Shown: positions 24,901 to 38,800 of the stretch, in pieces
How positions within the stretch are numbered: position 1 is the stretch's first letter
Layout of the letters: each line of letters begins with the position of its first letter
DNA from: Rhea pennata
Lineage: Eukaryota > Chordata > Aves > Rheiformes > Rheidae
Direction: 5' to 3'
DNA: 64,000 bases
Assembly (NCBI RefSeq): GCF_028389875.1
Contig: NC_084682.1
Span: 5,218,001-5,282,000, forward strand
Translations under genes and position numbers: made by a program
Notes under the pieces: generated by a model
What the model was told of the DNA's origin: nothing
Seen by the model: the letters and a program-made list of their open reading frames with translations, nothing else
The model's database searches: none

Positions 24901-27900
24901 ACATGTGGCAGCGAAACTCGCAGGAGCGTTCCTGCGAGTACGAGCGTCCTGCTCCACAAGCCTGCTGGTATGAATTAGCATCCATAGACGTTTAAACAGT
25001 ATATAGCACCAGAAGAATGCTATAGAGCTTTAGTCTGGGAATATCTTGACTCGGCGACCTGGAAGCCTTTTGGGGACTATCATGTAAAACAAATTCCCTT
25101 CACAGCCTCACTTCCGCTCTGGATCTCTTGCTTAAAAAAATGCATTGAATCAAATTTCTTCTGTAAACATTGAGTGGCCACATTTCTTAGTAAGTACTTG
25201 AATTGTGTTAACTGCCCCATTTCTGTGAACTGTCGTGCTGGGGCTGCAGAAGAAATGGTTTTGTGCATCTCTGTTCAGTGCTGAAGTTCAGTGCAGTGTA
25301 GAGCTTTGTTTGCACAACTTGTTTTTCTGTTGCTTTTTTGTAATATTTTGCTTTCTCCCCAGATGGGTTCTATAAAGCTGGCTTGGTGACTGACCAACGG
25401 TCGCAAAACGTTTGGCCGTTTGGGAATCCCTTAGTGTTACGTAACAAGGTGGAAAGCGAATAAAGTTCTTAGTGGCGCGTGCTGCGTGTGAAATCAGTGC
25501 ATTTCACTGTTGGGGAGCTTGTGGCTGCCCTGTGACCCGCGAACCCTGTAATCTGCCCCCATACCTATTCCTTGAAATAAGGTGTTGAAGGCCTGTGACC
25601 CCTCTGCGACGGCAGGGTGTTCCCGTGAGCGTGGTCTTCCGCCGGCCGCGAGCGCCCGGGCAGCGGTGGGGGCACTGTGCGTCCCAGAACGAGGAAGCTT
25701 GTCCCTTCCTCGGCTGCTCCGTGACGTCGCCGGGCGCTGGCAGGAAGCGATGCAGACGGGCCCGATAGCGAGACGACGCGGCTGGGGCTGCGTGCGTGCG
25801 ACTGGACGACCTGCTGGGCGCTGAGCGCGCGTGCAGCGACCCAGACCCGTGAAACGCGGCGCAGAGCTGCCGGTGCCGCCGTCGGCACGCGGCCGGGGTG
25901 GGAAAGCGGCACCAGGCCCGCCTGATGCCTGTGCGAGGGGCCTGGCTGCGCTGCTGACGGCTTAGAGGTTTCTACGTTGCTGAGCTGTTCACCTGTAGGC
26001 CAGGGCCACTTGCGGGTGACGGGAAACCCACGCAGGCTTCGACATCTGCAGCAGCAGCTGAAATTATAAAATGACTTCAGCTATTGTTTCTGGAGTCTAG
26101 CTTGAAAAAAAAAAAAAAAAAAAAAGGCCTGCGTGTCTGTAAGGAATAAATTCCAGCGCTGCCGTGGCCGTGGGGCCACGCACCCCGCAGAGACCCGCTG
26201 CAGCTGCGTGGGCCGAGAGCTTTGCCTGGGAGCAGCTGCCGTCGCCGCGAGGCAGCTCCGGCGGAGCCGTCTCCTGGCCCAGAGCGGTGGTCTTCTGAAC
26301 CAGCTCGGGGGGCCGCCGCCGCGCTCACAGCGGTTGTGGGTGGGTCTGGCGTACCCATGGAGCACGAGCGATGTTTTTCTCCCACCTGATGTGTGGGACA
26401 TTTAGAGTTCAGATTCACGCCTGTCGTCTTCCCCTTTGAGTATCTGCTGGTAAATGATAAGCTCTTGTTGTCTCAGCTCAACTTCTATAGGTGTCCGTAT
26501 TAGAGACCAAAGCAAGGGAGAAGAAGATTTGGCTAAGATGAAAAGGGATCAGTAGGTAAGTTGGTACAGACAAGTTATACTCAGCGTTTCAGATCTTTCT
26601 GTGATTTTGCCAGTCTGTATAATTGCAGCTGAGTGATCTCTCCTGGGAGCTCCACCTTGGAGCAGAGGAAGTGCCTGTAGACAGCTCCTTTCAGGAAAAA
26701 AAAAAAAAGACACAAATGCAGATGTTGCTAAAAATGTGGTTTGCGTCAAGCATCTGCGATGGAGTGGGTTCCCACGCTTTGTTTGTTTTTCCCCTTGTGC
26801 AGTTTCTTGAGTTGCAAAAGTGCTGAGTGGCGAGCGGCTGCCTTTGCTGGAGGACCACTTCCCCTTTCTCTCCTTGCCCTGCGTGTTGTCACCTCTGCTG
26901 ACAGCATTACCGACCCGTTTCAGTAAATTGCGGCCTTTGTTTTGTTCTGCAGTGGGCTAGTTTCTGTTTTTGATATCAGAGAGGCCTAGGCTTGTCTGAG
27001 CGTGCTGCCAGCTGACCCTGCTAATAAAAATGTCAGTGCAGGGCGCTTCTGAGTTCTCCTCACCTCTTCCATTTCCCTGCTTGTTTGTTTATTTTTAAAA
27101 TTAGTGGATGGTAGTAAGTGGTATAACTCTGCTTTACACAGCCTGTAAACCTGTTTACCTGGCCTATATGTGAAGAGAACCAGGTGCTAACATCATCCAC
27201 TTAGGAGCAAAGGCTTAAACTGGAAACCAGGTATTTCTTTCCTCTATGTAATTCACTAATAATCTTATCATAAGCAATAATTAAAACCAGCTGCCTTAAA
27301 AAGCAGGCAAGGGAGAGAAGGAGGATGTTTATTGAAAAACATGCTACAGTGTAAACTGAAAAATAGATAGTTAATTGCTGCCTGTTGAACATCTGAGGAG
27401 CAAAATGATGTTTCAGATTCTCCTCTTCTTGCGGAACAGTTCCCAGAATGTCATATCCATTACTGCTCCTCTCGTTTCTTAGGACATGGAGGTAGGCAGA
27501 GTGCAGGAAAGAATAGATTTCTTATTAAAATCCTGGCTTGGGAAGAGTTTCTGTAGGAGAGTCAGCTTTGGCAGAGGTCCTGGGTTGATCAGTGGATTGA
27601 TCTGCATGTGGCCATCAGAGCAGCGTGATGGACCAGCTCTGGTTTGTGCCATTTAAACTTGCATCCTGGCCAGGTGGTGGAGGAGAGATGCACAGAAACT
27701 GAAGTCAGTGTTTATCTCATCTGAGAGCCTCGCTGCAGGTGATGGGCACTTCTTCAGGGGGGTCCGCTGGAGGTACGCGTTGCTGTGCCCAGTGGTTTGA
27801 TGGAAAACGGCCCTTGGCTGCCAGACTACACTTACTCGCACTGTGCATCTGGCAACTGCTGCTCCCTTGCCTGGGGGCCCGATGCTTTATTAACCAAGAC

Positions 27901-30900
27901 TTTTTGTGCCTCTTTTTTTCCAAGTGGCTCCTTGCCATTCCTGTGCAAGTGTGCAGCCATGCCCCGTCCCTTCCTGTAGAGGGAGAAAAACGGTCGGTTT
28001 GGGCAGGGGAGCAAGAGGAAAATGGCTTGAGGTGCTGAGAAAAATCAGAGGCTGTTGGGCCTGTGGATCTGTAACGTTTTCTGTTTCTGCTATGCCACGT
28101 GCAGCTGAAGCTGGAACTGCTGCTCTTCCAGCATGAGTCCTGGCTCACGACTGTGTCCGCGGCTGCCCTCCCTGCGCTCCTGGCTCGCTGGCCTCGGGAA
28201 GAACTGGCTGTTGATGCTGGCTACGCCGTTCCTGGCAGCCTCTGTTTTTTGGTCTCCGACTTAGTTTTGTGTTCTTTAACCTACGGATTAAAGGAGCCTG
28301 CTATAATTGAGCTGGCAATAGATAAGATGTGAAATGCGGAGGAGATGCTAATCTCATTATAAATACATAGGCGCTTTTCCCCCCTGCGGCATGCTCTAGC
28401 TTCAAACATTAGAGCGAAGCGTAGGGAGCGACCCGGCCCTGGCCTGAAACCAAGGGAAAGAACCTGGGCACACAAGACTTTTTCAGTTCCTAATAGACAT
28501 CCTTCTCCTTGGGTGGCTCTGTTCCCCGTCCTGCGCCTGTTTAGCTGTTTGCTTCTCGGCCAGGGGTGCCTCTTGCTGCACACGTGCGTGGTGCTCGGCA
28601 AGACAGGCTCCAGCTGAAATCTGGTGCGCTGTGCCGCAGATGTCTGCGTTTACGCTTCCCGTTCCCAGGGCTTGAGCTGCTAAACACTGCCAGTTAGGCA
28701 ACATCAGGGTGGCTTGTGTCATTTCTTACTGTCAGATGTGCCAACCTCCTTTCGGGCAGTGTTTCTGCTTTTCTGTGTTTTGCTTTTGGTCCAGTTAGCT
28801 GCTGGCAGCAAGGGGCAGCTCCTGCAGGCAGGTCAGAAGCTCTTGCCACCACGACCCGTCCTACTAGGCAGGTCTCTCCTGGGCTCCTGGAGCGTGTGCC
28901 CGGCTGCTGGTGTCCCCCAAGCGGTGTCCTGTAGGAAAAGCCTCCTTTGCTCAGCAGTGTAGAAGCCTCCACGGCTGCTATGTGACGTGATGCCACCGTC
29001 ACCGGCAGCAAGTGCCTAGCTTGGCCTGGGAATCCACGGTGGCCCCTTGGGGCCTGGCAGGAGCTTTTGGATGGGATGCTGCATCAAAGCAGTTTTCTAT
29101 GGTATCTTAATCAGTAGCTGAGGCTACTAAAAAATAGAAAATCTATTTGTCCTTCTGTAAAATTGCATGTTGTGAAGCATCTTGAAATCTCCATTTCACT
29201 GTCCCCATCCCTTTCTAATCAGAAGAAGAGGGGAGGGGGATGGGGCAGGGTGATGCCCCTCCAGTGGCTGTGCTAGCTGCCAGCGGGTGTCTCGGGCATG
29301 CCTAGCTAGGAGGTGACATTGCCGGGAGGTTTGCTGCCCCATTTCAATGTGTTTCCCAGCTGTGGCAGTGCAAAAGATAGCGTGTTGTGGGCTTCTCCCC
29401 TCTCCTGCTGAGCGTTTCAGAGGGATGAAGCCATCCTCTGTCACTTGTGCTCCTTGGCAAGTGCCTGATTAAGGGCTGGGCGGGAGAGGACAGAGCCTGC
29501 TGTAGGAAGCTGCTCTGATGAGTAGGTAGAGCTGGCAGGAGAGTCATCCTCAGGCTCACAATAAATTGAACATTTGTTAGGATAAGACATTGCCAGAAGC
29601 TGTTCAGGTGCCTCTTTGCCTTCTTTGCTGTGCTTTTAGAAAGGTATTCTCTCCTTTTTTTATGGAATAGTGTCTACCGAGGCCAGCAAGGTTCCTTTTT
29701 TGCAGGGCAGAAAACCTGTGAGTGGTGCAGATTCATCCACCTCTTGGATGGTGGCATACTTCCGCTCTGAAAGTACAGCCAGCCTGCTCAGCAGCAATCT
29801 AGATGGAAGACATCACATCGGTGGGGCTGTGGTGGCCAAGTTTCAGATGATTCATGTTACTGACTACCTTAGCCATAGTCCATAAACCAAGCTGTTTTTT
29901 TTCTTTTGTATCTTAAAAACAGTTTGGTGTTTGAGCTTACGATTTATTACCTGAGCTGTGCAGGGGGGGCGTTCATGATTGATTTGCCATCTGTAACCCT
30001 TGTGCAAGGTGTTCCTTGTGTGTGAGGAGCTCAGCCCCTGGGACACATGGAAGTTGCGTATGCTGTGCTCTGTTACTGTTGTTCAGAAACTGGATCTGCT
30101 GTGAGGAGTGCCTGCGCTTTTGGAGCAGAAGGCTTTAAATGTTTTGATGAGGTTGCTGTGTACAACTGTTAAGAATTTTTTCTGCCTGTTAAGTCAGGGA
30201 GAAAAATTGGTACAAGTTGCAGGTTCAGCAAGGGTCGCGTGGTCTTCACTTGCGTTGGTTACCTTCCTCCTGAGGAATACCTTACAACAGCATGTGCACT
30301 GCTGGTCTTAAGGGTGCTGCTTACTTCAGAGACAAACCAGCTAGACTTGGAACTTCCTTCTGAGCCAGTTTTTGGACATAAGAGGCAGGATTTTTGTAAA
30401 TCTTCTGTGATGCCACGAAGAAGGGTGAAGCAGAGAGTGCTCTGTCACTGGCATGTCAGACTCTGGAGCTGACCTTGTTTTTGCCTGAGATTGTTCTGTG
30501 TTTCGGTGACTCCGTATGTGGATACAGACCTGGGGTTGTCATTCATGTTTCCTCAGCTGTAGTGCTGAGCATTGCTTCTAGCTTTAATAACTGTTTCTTA
30601 AATATGTCCAATGTAAGTCTTCTCCAAAAGAAACCACTGTAGTTTAGAATACTGATGACAAACCTGGTGGGGAGCTAAAGTACGACTCAACTTTCCTCTC
30701 TGTGCCAAGTTGAATTATTCTTCTACTGGACTCAACTCCTCCCTTCACCACTTTCAATATCTATTAATACCTTTTCTGTTTCCAGGTGATAGTTTCAAAG
30801 GGTGCTGAAGTTCCAATAGGCTCTGGCAAACCAGATTTTAAAAAGTATTTAAAAGCCCTAATTATGTTTGGGAGTCATTGAGCTGTCAACAGGGAAAGAT

Positions 30901-33900
30901 CAGTAGTGGAAGGCAGATGCCTAGCTCTAGTTTTATGATGAGCACAGTCTCATATCATGCAAATTGTTCCAAGCCTCTAATTGCCTTTTTTGCACACATC
31001 TTACCTACCTTTTGTGTTTCTGAAGCATCTCAGAATGGGGGTTAGTGCCCTTCAAGGAGGAATTGTCTCTCTCCTTCTCTTTATCAGGACCTCTCCTCCT
31101 ATCTCCACAGATGTAGCATCCAAAGGTAATCTGAGCCTGAAATATTATACTTTTGGAAGGGAGCATGGCCACCCCTGTCCAGGCCAGGTGGATCCAAATG
31201 GAGTAACCAGCTTTTGGTGGTGTAGGGGATATCAGACCATTGATTTCCCCCCTTTTTTTTTCTTATGGTTGGACAGGGCCACCAAAAGCAACAGCACCTG
31301 AAAAAAGTGTTCAGCATCAGTGATATTGGTTATTGCTGCTCTTTGGACTTTCCTGTAAATCTCTTGCCTTTCCTTCAAAGTTTTTTTTCACTGCTTGAAT
31401 CTCCAGGCGGGAGGACTTGGTCAGTGCGTGTTACATGCTTGTTGTTTGGGGTTCTTTTGAGTTTTTTTTTTTTTTTTTGGGGGGGGGGGTGATTAAGGTG
31501 CTGCATTGATTTTACGTCTGGCATTGAGTTCTCTGCAGGTGATGCTGGCAATGCTGGTAGTGTGCCATGCCCTCGTCTACACACTGAATGTCCCAGAACT
31601 GTAAGTGATAGAAGTGCCAGCAAAGCTGGAAAAACCTTAGGGTGAGAAAAGTGAGAGAAGTAGCAGCCAATTAATTTGAATTTTTAAGCCTTATGAGTTA
31701 AGACCTGCCCATTCTTAACCCAGCACAGGAATGCAGCAGATAAAAAATACTAATATTTTAGAGATGTACTCCCATTTGGCATCAGCATTACAGGGAATTG
31801 CTTCCAGCAGATAGGCATGGAGGAGGTGTTTTCAATGTCAGCAAGGAGTAATCTGTTCCTCTGGCTCCTTCTCTCTGCTATGCCACGTCAAGGTGTGCAC
31901 AAGGTGTGCACGGGTAACCCAGACACCTTGATTGCTGTTTGCCTCTTGTGCTCTTTTCTTGCCTATTGATTCTTTTCCTGTTGGTGCTGATGGCCATCTC
32001 TTGCACTTTTTCCTGCCTTGCAGGAGGTCTTGTCCTGCCTGCTTGACCTCCCTGCTCTAAGAGAATGATCTGTTTTGCCACATTCTTGAGCTGTCCCGAC
32101 TCTTCATATCGGAAATTACATTCCCTTTCAGTTCCAGCCTTAGCAATTCAAATTTGTTGCTGGTGGTTAATGTCCCAAAACAAGACGCTTTTGGTGGCCT
32201 TAGCAAAGGTGGCCCAGTGGGAGGATGGACCTGATAGGAATCTCTTCAGTCTCCTGTTTCAGGCAAGTGGCCAACAGCAGGGAGCTGGTGATAAGAGAAA
32301 GTGATGGAAGTAAGAATATTTTTAACCTCCCAGCCCTCTAGCTGCATGCTGCTTTATTTGCTAAAAATAAGTTGCTAATTCAGCCTTTGGGCGGGGGGGG
32401 GGAACCTCAAGCATAGGCTGAAAGGTTGCTAGTATCACTTGTTGGCTTTGCTGGTAGAACTAACACATGAAAGCTGGCTGTGACTGCTGAGTTTTCTTTC
32501 CAGTGCAGCTTGAAATTCATTTGCCCCTATGGTGAGATTGTAGAGGGAGGAAGAAAAGGAGCGAATTGTCTTCTGCCTCTTTTGCGTTGTTTTCTGGTGT
32601 CCTGAAGAGGCTCTGCAATACTGAGTCTGCTTTCTTGCCCCGCTCCTGCTGGGGAGCGCGAGGCAGAAACAGAACTGTGCTTTCCCAAAACCCAAGGTCA
32701 CTGCTGAATGAAAGCATATTGACTAAACGAGGGGGGAAGATCTTGTGAAGTCAGCGCCTTGAAGATAGCTCAGTTTCTGTAGTACTCAAGCTTCAAGGAA
32801 CTTTGGAGCTTGAGGACTTGAAGAGGATATTTGTCACCACGATCAAGAGAGGCTCAGTCAAAATTTTTGACACAAGAAGGATCCGACTTTCCCGTGGGGA
32901 AACATCTGAGCTCAGATTGGGGTTTGTTTTTAGCACGGATAAAGGTCTGGTCCATTTTAATTTAGGAAGAGGGATTTTTCCTTTTTTTAAAAAATGTGGT
33001 TTTGTTAAAACATCCACTGAATGTTTGACATCTGCTATAATTTTAGAAAATAGTCCTAGGAGACACTTTGTCACTGAGGAGGAGTGCTGAGGTTATGACA
33101 GGCACTGCAATCTAAACACTGGGATGTGCTACAGGCTTTAAAAAAAAAAAACTCTTTTTCTGAGTGTGCATCTGCCTTTCTCGAGGTCAGAGAATTTGCA
33201 ATTAAGAAAATTTTTGATCTGCCCACCAGGAGAATGGAGAGGTTCCCAGAAGTGTGCTTTTGAGGTTAGGGGGAAAACCAGTTTTAACACAAGCTTTTGT
33301 AATTCATGCAGATAAAAGAACTTAATAGGCAAGGCCTATTGTAGAACAGTCAACCTCAGATCAGAAAGGAGAAGACCACGTGCTCCTGCCGTGCCAACTC
33401 TTGGTTCATGGTGGCACTTGAGTGCTCTGTAATGCTCCTGTCTTACGTGGTGCTTAAGTATATGCCTGTCTCTGAGTAGGTACTGAGCAGGGTTCCCAGC
33501 TTAGGGGCTGAAGGCAGCGATTAGCCTTGTAGTGCAGAGCAGCAGCAGCCGGGAAGGGGGGTGACATGGTGTGTTCTGGCATTTACCTACCTTTTGTAAC
33601 TTAGAATATGTTCAAATATATGGTGGAGCTTTTTTCTCTCTATTATAACTTCCTGTTCCTTTGCCCTTCAGTGAATAATCAGCTTTAGTATTTGATTAAG
33701 TGGAGAAAGGAACTAAGATTTCCTAGCCTCTTGCTTGGGCAAGAGGGCAAACCAGCTTCTTTTCTAAGGCGCTGAGCTGGTGAGGTGCACGGTGCCAGGG
33801 ACTTTCCTGTCTTCCCTTATCACGTTCATCGACCATCCTGTTACTGTAAAATCTGTCTGATTTTCTTCAAAGTGTACATGGCTAGCTCATCAATCTCGAG

Positions 33901-35866
33901 AAAAGCGGGAACCCTGAACTGTGCAACAGAATGACTTTATTACAATGCATAGAAAGAATCCCTTTCTTCCCTGAGCCACAGCCACTTTAAGAAAGCTGCT
34001 GGAAGATGTGTTTAAAATATCTTGCAAACTCTTTATTGTCCCTTTCCACAAACTCGTGTCCTCATGTTACTTGATTAAAGGGCAAAGCCAAGGCAGTAAG
34101 TGATGTCTGAAGTTAACAGTGTTACAGTTTTAATTTATCAAAGTTTGAGTTATTTATCGTATGATTCAGAGACGGTAGTTTCATGGTCTTGTAATCTGTT
34201 GTGCACACTGATTCTGCTTGCACCAATTACTGACGGGAACATTCATTTCTGCAAGGCATCAGCTGGGTCTGAAGCACAAGGCACAGGGTTAGTAGGATCC
34301 ATCACAACGGGTGCATGGGCCTGTTGTATTAATCACCATTTAGAAATGTGAATCTCTCACCTTCATTTTAAAATCAAAAATACAGCTGTGGGTTAATCCC
34401 TCAGGTCCCACCTTTGCAGGCAGAATGATACCAGACATGTTCTGCTTTTCAGAATTTCTCTGTTTATGTTGTTCTCAGTTACACTTTGAATGTTCACAGT
34501 ACTTGTATGAGAAAGAAGAAGAAGAAAGTCCTGTACCAACAAAATGGTTTGGGTTTAAATCTCTTCTTTGCAGAACAAGAGACCATTCATTGGAAGAGTG
34601 AAGCCTCTCTTGTTCCCTTGCTTTTCTCCTGTTAAAGCCAGCTCTCAAATTTTCCCTGTTCACTGTTTATCTCTTCCCTTGCAGCATCAGCGAAAGCTTC
34701 CTCACTGTGAAAGGTGCAGCGCTCTTCCTGCCACGAGGAAATGGGTCTTCTACTCCTCGGATCAGCCACAGGCGCAACAAGCATGCAGGTAAGTGTGTTG
34801 CCTCCACCAGCTGAGGCTCCTCTGCTCGCTTGGTTTCTGACTTCACCTTCCTTGAGTTCTTTCACAGCAAATAAGGTGCATTAATGCACACTTTGTGTAA
34901 AACAGAGAAGTTAGACATCCCCATGTCAAGACTGCAACAGTCCGTGCTGGAAGAAAAGATTTCAGCACTCCCTTGTTTACCAAGCAAAATTGAACAAATT
35001 AGTGACTTCATGGCAGCAGTCGTGACGTCATGGAGAGTTGTGAACAGGAGTGCTATGTGTGCTCTGTCCCCCAAAATCTCAACCTGCGACTTCTACGTGA
35101 GAGGGGGGTGGAGGGTCGTTCTCAAAACAATTGTGCATTGCGCTGGAGAACTTGAGGTTATGCTATGGGGGGAGTAACTGTCCTTCCTGATCTGAAACCA
35201 ACCTCCTATGAGGGAAGAAAGGGAGGAAACTTACCTCTGCACGGTGGTAAAGAAACTTGTGAGCGGTGAGTGTGACTACTACGACTTGCAAACAGTGTGA
35301 ATAATACAGAGGCAGTCAGAATTCCAGCCCCTTTATCTCCTGGAGTTTGATTTGTTTTGTGCTTTGATTCTTTGTTTGAAAAGTCAGTCTGAATAATGAA
35401 ACTCAAACATTTCTGGGAAGGTTGTTTCTCAGTGTGTGTGTGGTGCTTATTCATGGATGGTGTTTTACAGGGATCAGATAGCCTGGGTTTTTTCTCTTCC
35501 ATTAAAGAATCACCACGAAAAAAATAATGTTGAGTATTTCAGACTTGTGTCGGGGGCAGAGACAAAAACAGAGAGGCTGGATACAATTTTGTCCATTATC
35601 AAAAAGAGTGATGGGTTTCCTTGTGAATCTGTGCAAGGCAGCATAAACAGCGTTGTCTCTTTGCTGCCTTGGATTCTGCATGCTACAGCTGACTTGCATG
35701 AGGTCTGGAGAGCTTGGTGGAAAACAAAGTTGCTTGTCTAATCAGCACAGAGCTTTTAGAAGCCAGGCTGCCCAGAAAGCAAATCTGCTCTGTTGTAATT
35801 GCTTACAGCAAGATGTTCTGTATTCAGAGAGGCTGGCTTGCCAGAGCAATGGGATTTTTATTCTTA

Positions 35867-35897
<31 letters not shown>

Positions 35898-38800
35898 CCT
35901 TTCTCTTCAACTTAGGGGGTGAGGTTTAGCAAGGCGTCAGTGCTTTTGCTTTCCTCGGTGTCCTAGCTTCTGAAGTGATACTAATGGTATGGTATTTTTT
36001 AAGGGACTTGGAGATCTCACTGAAAAGTGTCTTCTGTATGAGAGCATGCACCACGTTTATTTTTCTGTTAACTTTTCTAACATGCAGGATGTGCCAGCAG
36101 ACACCAAGAGATCAGTCTGTCTCCTTCCTGAGTGAAATGCCTCTGCTACCCCAATTTAGAACAGTGATGGAGAGAGGTGAACCAGCCATCAGCAATGAGC
36201 TAGCAGAGTTTATGGCAAAGAAAACTCTCTTTTCTTGGCCTCTGATAATCTGTGCTCAACTTTTTGTTGCCCTGTGAATGTCATGTGATTTAACTCTGGT
36301 GCACAGAATTGGAAGGGGGGGGGGAGTGGGCATAGCTTTCCAGTACCAAATTGCTGCCTGTGGATGCTGTAGTGTTTCAGGTGGCTGCTAGAACAGTTTC
36401 TAGGAAGATTGCCTGATCTTTCCAACCTGCTGAATTCATCAGAGGTGCTAGAATTCAGCATAAAAAAGTAAATATGTCACAGGAAATAATGAATGCCTAC
36501 AACTGTTTCTTTAATTTTATCATCTTCAGAAATCATTAGTTGGCAGATTGACTGAATAAGGTACCAGCTGTCCGTGTTCATCTTCTAGGCGCACCTGAGC
36601 TCCATGCTGCCTGCTAAACTGGCTCTGTTCTGTAGGTTAGTGGGCTTTGCTTTTGCTCTCTGGCAGCGTTGGAGAAGGCCAGAAAAGAAAGCAACTTTCC
36701 TGGAGCTTTTACAATCTCTAAGATACTGTGAGTCAGCTTAAGATCACATCCTAGCTGATGCTTTGGACCTAGCCTGCCAGCTCAGAGGAAACAAAAGCGT
36801 TTGCTTGTTGCTGGACATTGTGATAGGGAAGCAGCAGATGTACCATGAATGCCAGCAGAGCTCATGGCTCTTCATAGGACAGGATGTGATATCTTTGTGC
36901 TGGTTCTGGCACACTAAAATCTTTCCGTTTGCTTTTTCTTAATCCAGCAAGCTTACAGAATGCCCTGTGTATTCAAGGCTGAAAATACTGCGAGCAGTAT
37001 AAAGCTGGCCAAGGAAACGATGCTTTATATTCTAGCTCTGGAGCTTCCAGGGTTGGTGGGGGAGGCTAGTAATCAGCAGCGGAATGGAGGACTGTGATAA
37101 ACTTTCTGAGAATGAGGGTTAGTGGAGCTCCTTGACTGAGTCTTGCAGAAAGGGAAAACTCACTTAAAAAGTAAGTGTTGAGAGAATCCAGTAGTTCTCG
37201 TGGTGACATCTCTTAAAAGTGATTTCTGATACTGAATTAGTGGCAGCAGTAGATGGGAACTGCTCTTTTGGGCAGGTGAAGCAGAAAAACAGAGGTGAAG
37301 CATTTTTCTTTACAAGCTGCTTAACATCTGAACGTATGTGAATACCTCATGAGTCAAATATGTCCTGGGCTCTTCCAGGCTGCAGGCAGGAGACACTACC
37401 TGAGGCAAAGGGACCTGTATCTGTTGAACCCACCATTCTCTCTGATTCCCATTGTGCTAGCATCTGAAGCCTCCTGCAACTGGGTGTCACTGCCAAGATT
37501 TTATACTGGTGTTGACGCAGGGAAATCCTGTCTCCCACGGCGCCCCTGGGAGATCAAGCATCCAATGGATGAGGTAGCTTTTCCTGCGTTAGCTGTCTCT
37601 CTGGATAATTGTTATTAGGGAAGCATGTGCCAGCATGTGCTGCAGCACTGCGGACAATATCCTTGGCTGGAAAGTACCTTCAGGTGCTGTCACCTCCTCT
37701 GGTGCTTTCTACGCAACTTTCCTAGCACTACTGATTGCCTTGAGGTTTTTCTTTTTTTTTTTCTTTTTTTTTTCTTTTTTTCCCTCCCTCTACTCTTACC
37801 GCCCACCCAGTAAAAATGTAGTCCCAGGGCATTGACTCATTCTCCATGTGTTTCAAGGCGGAAGGAAGGGGAGAGCAGAGATTGCTCTGTCCTGTGTAGC
37901 CCATTTCACATGGGCTTGTACTTCTCCCATGAGGAGAGGGAGGCGGCAGCAGCTCTTCAGCCCTGCGGTTCCATAGCTATAAAAATCCTTTGGCAGCTAG
38001 GTAGGATGCTCTTGCTGGGCAATGTTTCCTTTCTTCTACTTCCCTTATGTGGCAATTTTGGATGCTACTCCATGCCCACTGTTGCCTTATTTTCAAAAGT
38101 CCATGAAACCTTGCAGTGGATACTTGCGCCAACATTCATGCTCTTCCCTGCAGTGTTATCTAAACTTAGCTTCCCATCTGTGTAGGAGTGGGAGAAGGTG
38201 GCAGAGCAAAGACTCCTCCTCTTGCTAATCTCTGCTACCTGGCAGCCTGCCACTTTCTCTTCTGGGAATGCAAATTAATTTTCCAGGTAATGATTGGGAA
38301 AAACAGCCTATTGCTGGAGGTGTTGTTGCTTACTGACAGTCTGAGAATGATGTGCTTAGCAGAGAGCTGTGATTTCTGCTTTTGGCCTTCCTTAGCCTTA
38401 TCAGTAAAACAGTAGTAAATGCTTTCAAGGAAAAAGTATGGTTTCTTGATTTTCAGGTGATAGTTTATAGAGACCTTTAGGTAGGGCTGGCACATAAGCA
38501 AATGTGAGCAGATGTTGTGTTAAGATGGGACTGCGTCTCATTTTGAAGGGGATGCTTTTTGTCTAGGTGCGATTTCCGCACTAGGTAAAAAGTCAATGTA
38601 AAATCAGTAAAGGATTCCTGGTTTGGCAAACCACATGGTAGTACGAGATGCTGAACCATGGGATGGGGGCCATTTCTACCTAGCTTGCCTTAGCATTTAA
38701 AGGAACAAGTAATACTGAAACACATCTTCCTTCTGTTATAAAGGTAACAGATGTTAGGGGAGAGTGTGGTTAGATGGGAACAGGTGAGCACAGAGAGAGA

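Larger units (their letters stand above)
15061..34684. other. Long SSH2 intron; no gene seen
   Basis: About 19.6 kb up to the first shared exon. No exon with recognisable homology was found on either strand. Long frames such as 20430-20921 (+), 20513-20983 (-) and 21038-21550 (-) have no recognised domain. The intron holds three CpG-dense patches, two exact or near-exact short tandem duplications (20107-20140 and 22421-22460) and several homopolymer runs. Confidence 0.6.

Noticed and set aside
32793..33090. Frames of about 95 codons open on both strands (32803-33090 + and 32793-33074 -)
   Set aside because: Neither peptide shows a recognisable domain. Mirror-image openness on both strands reflects few stop words in this composition, not two genes.
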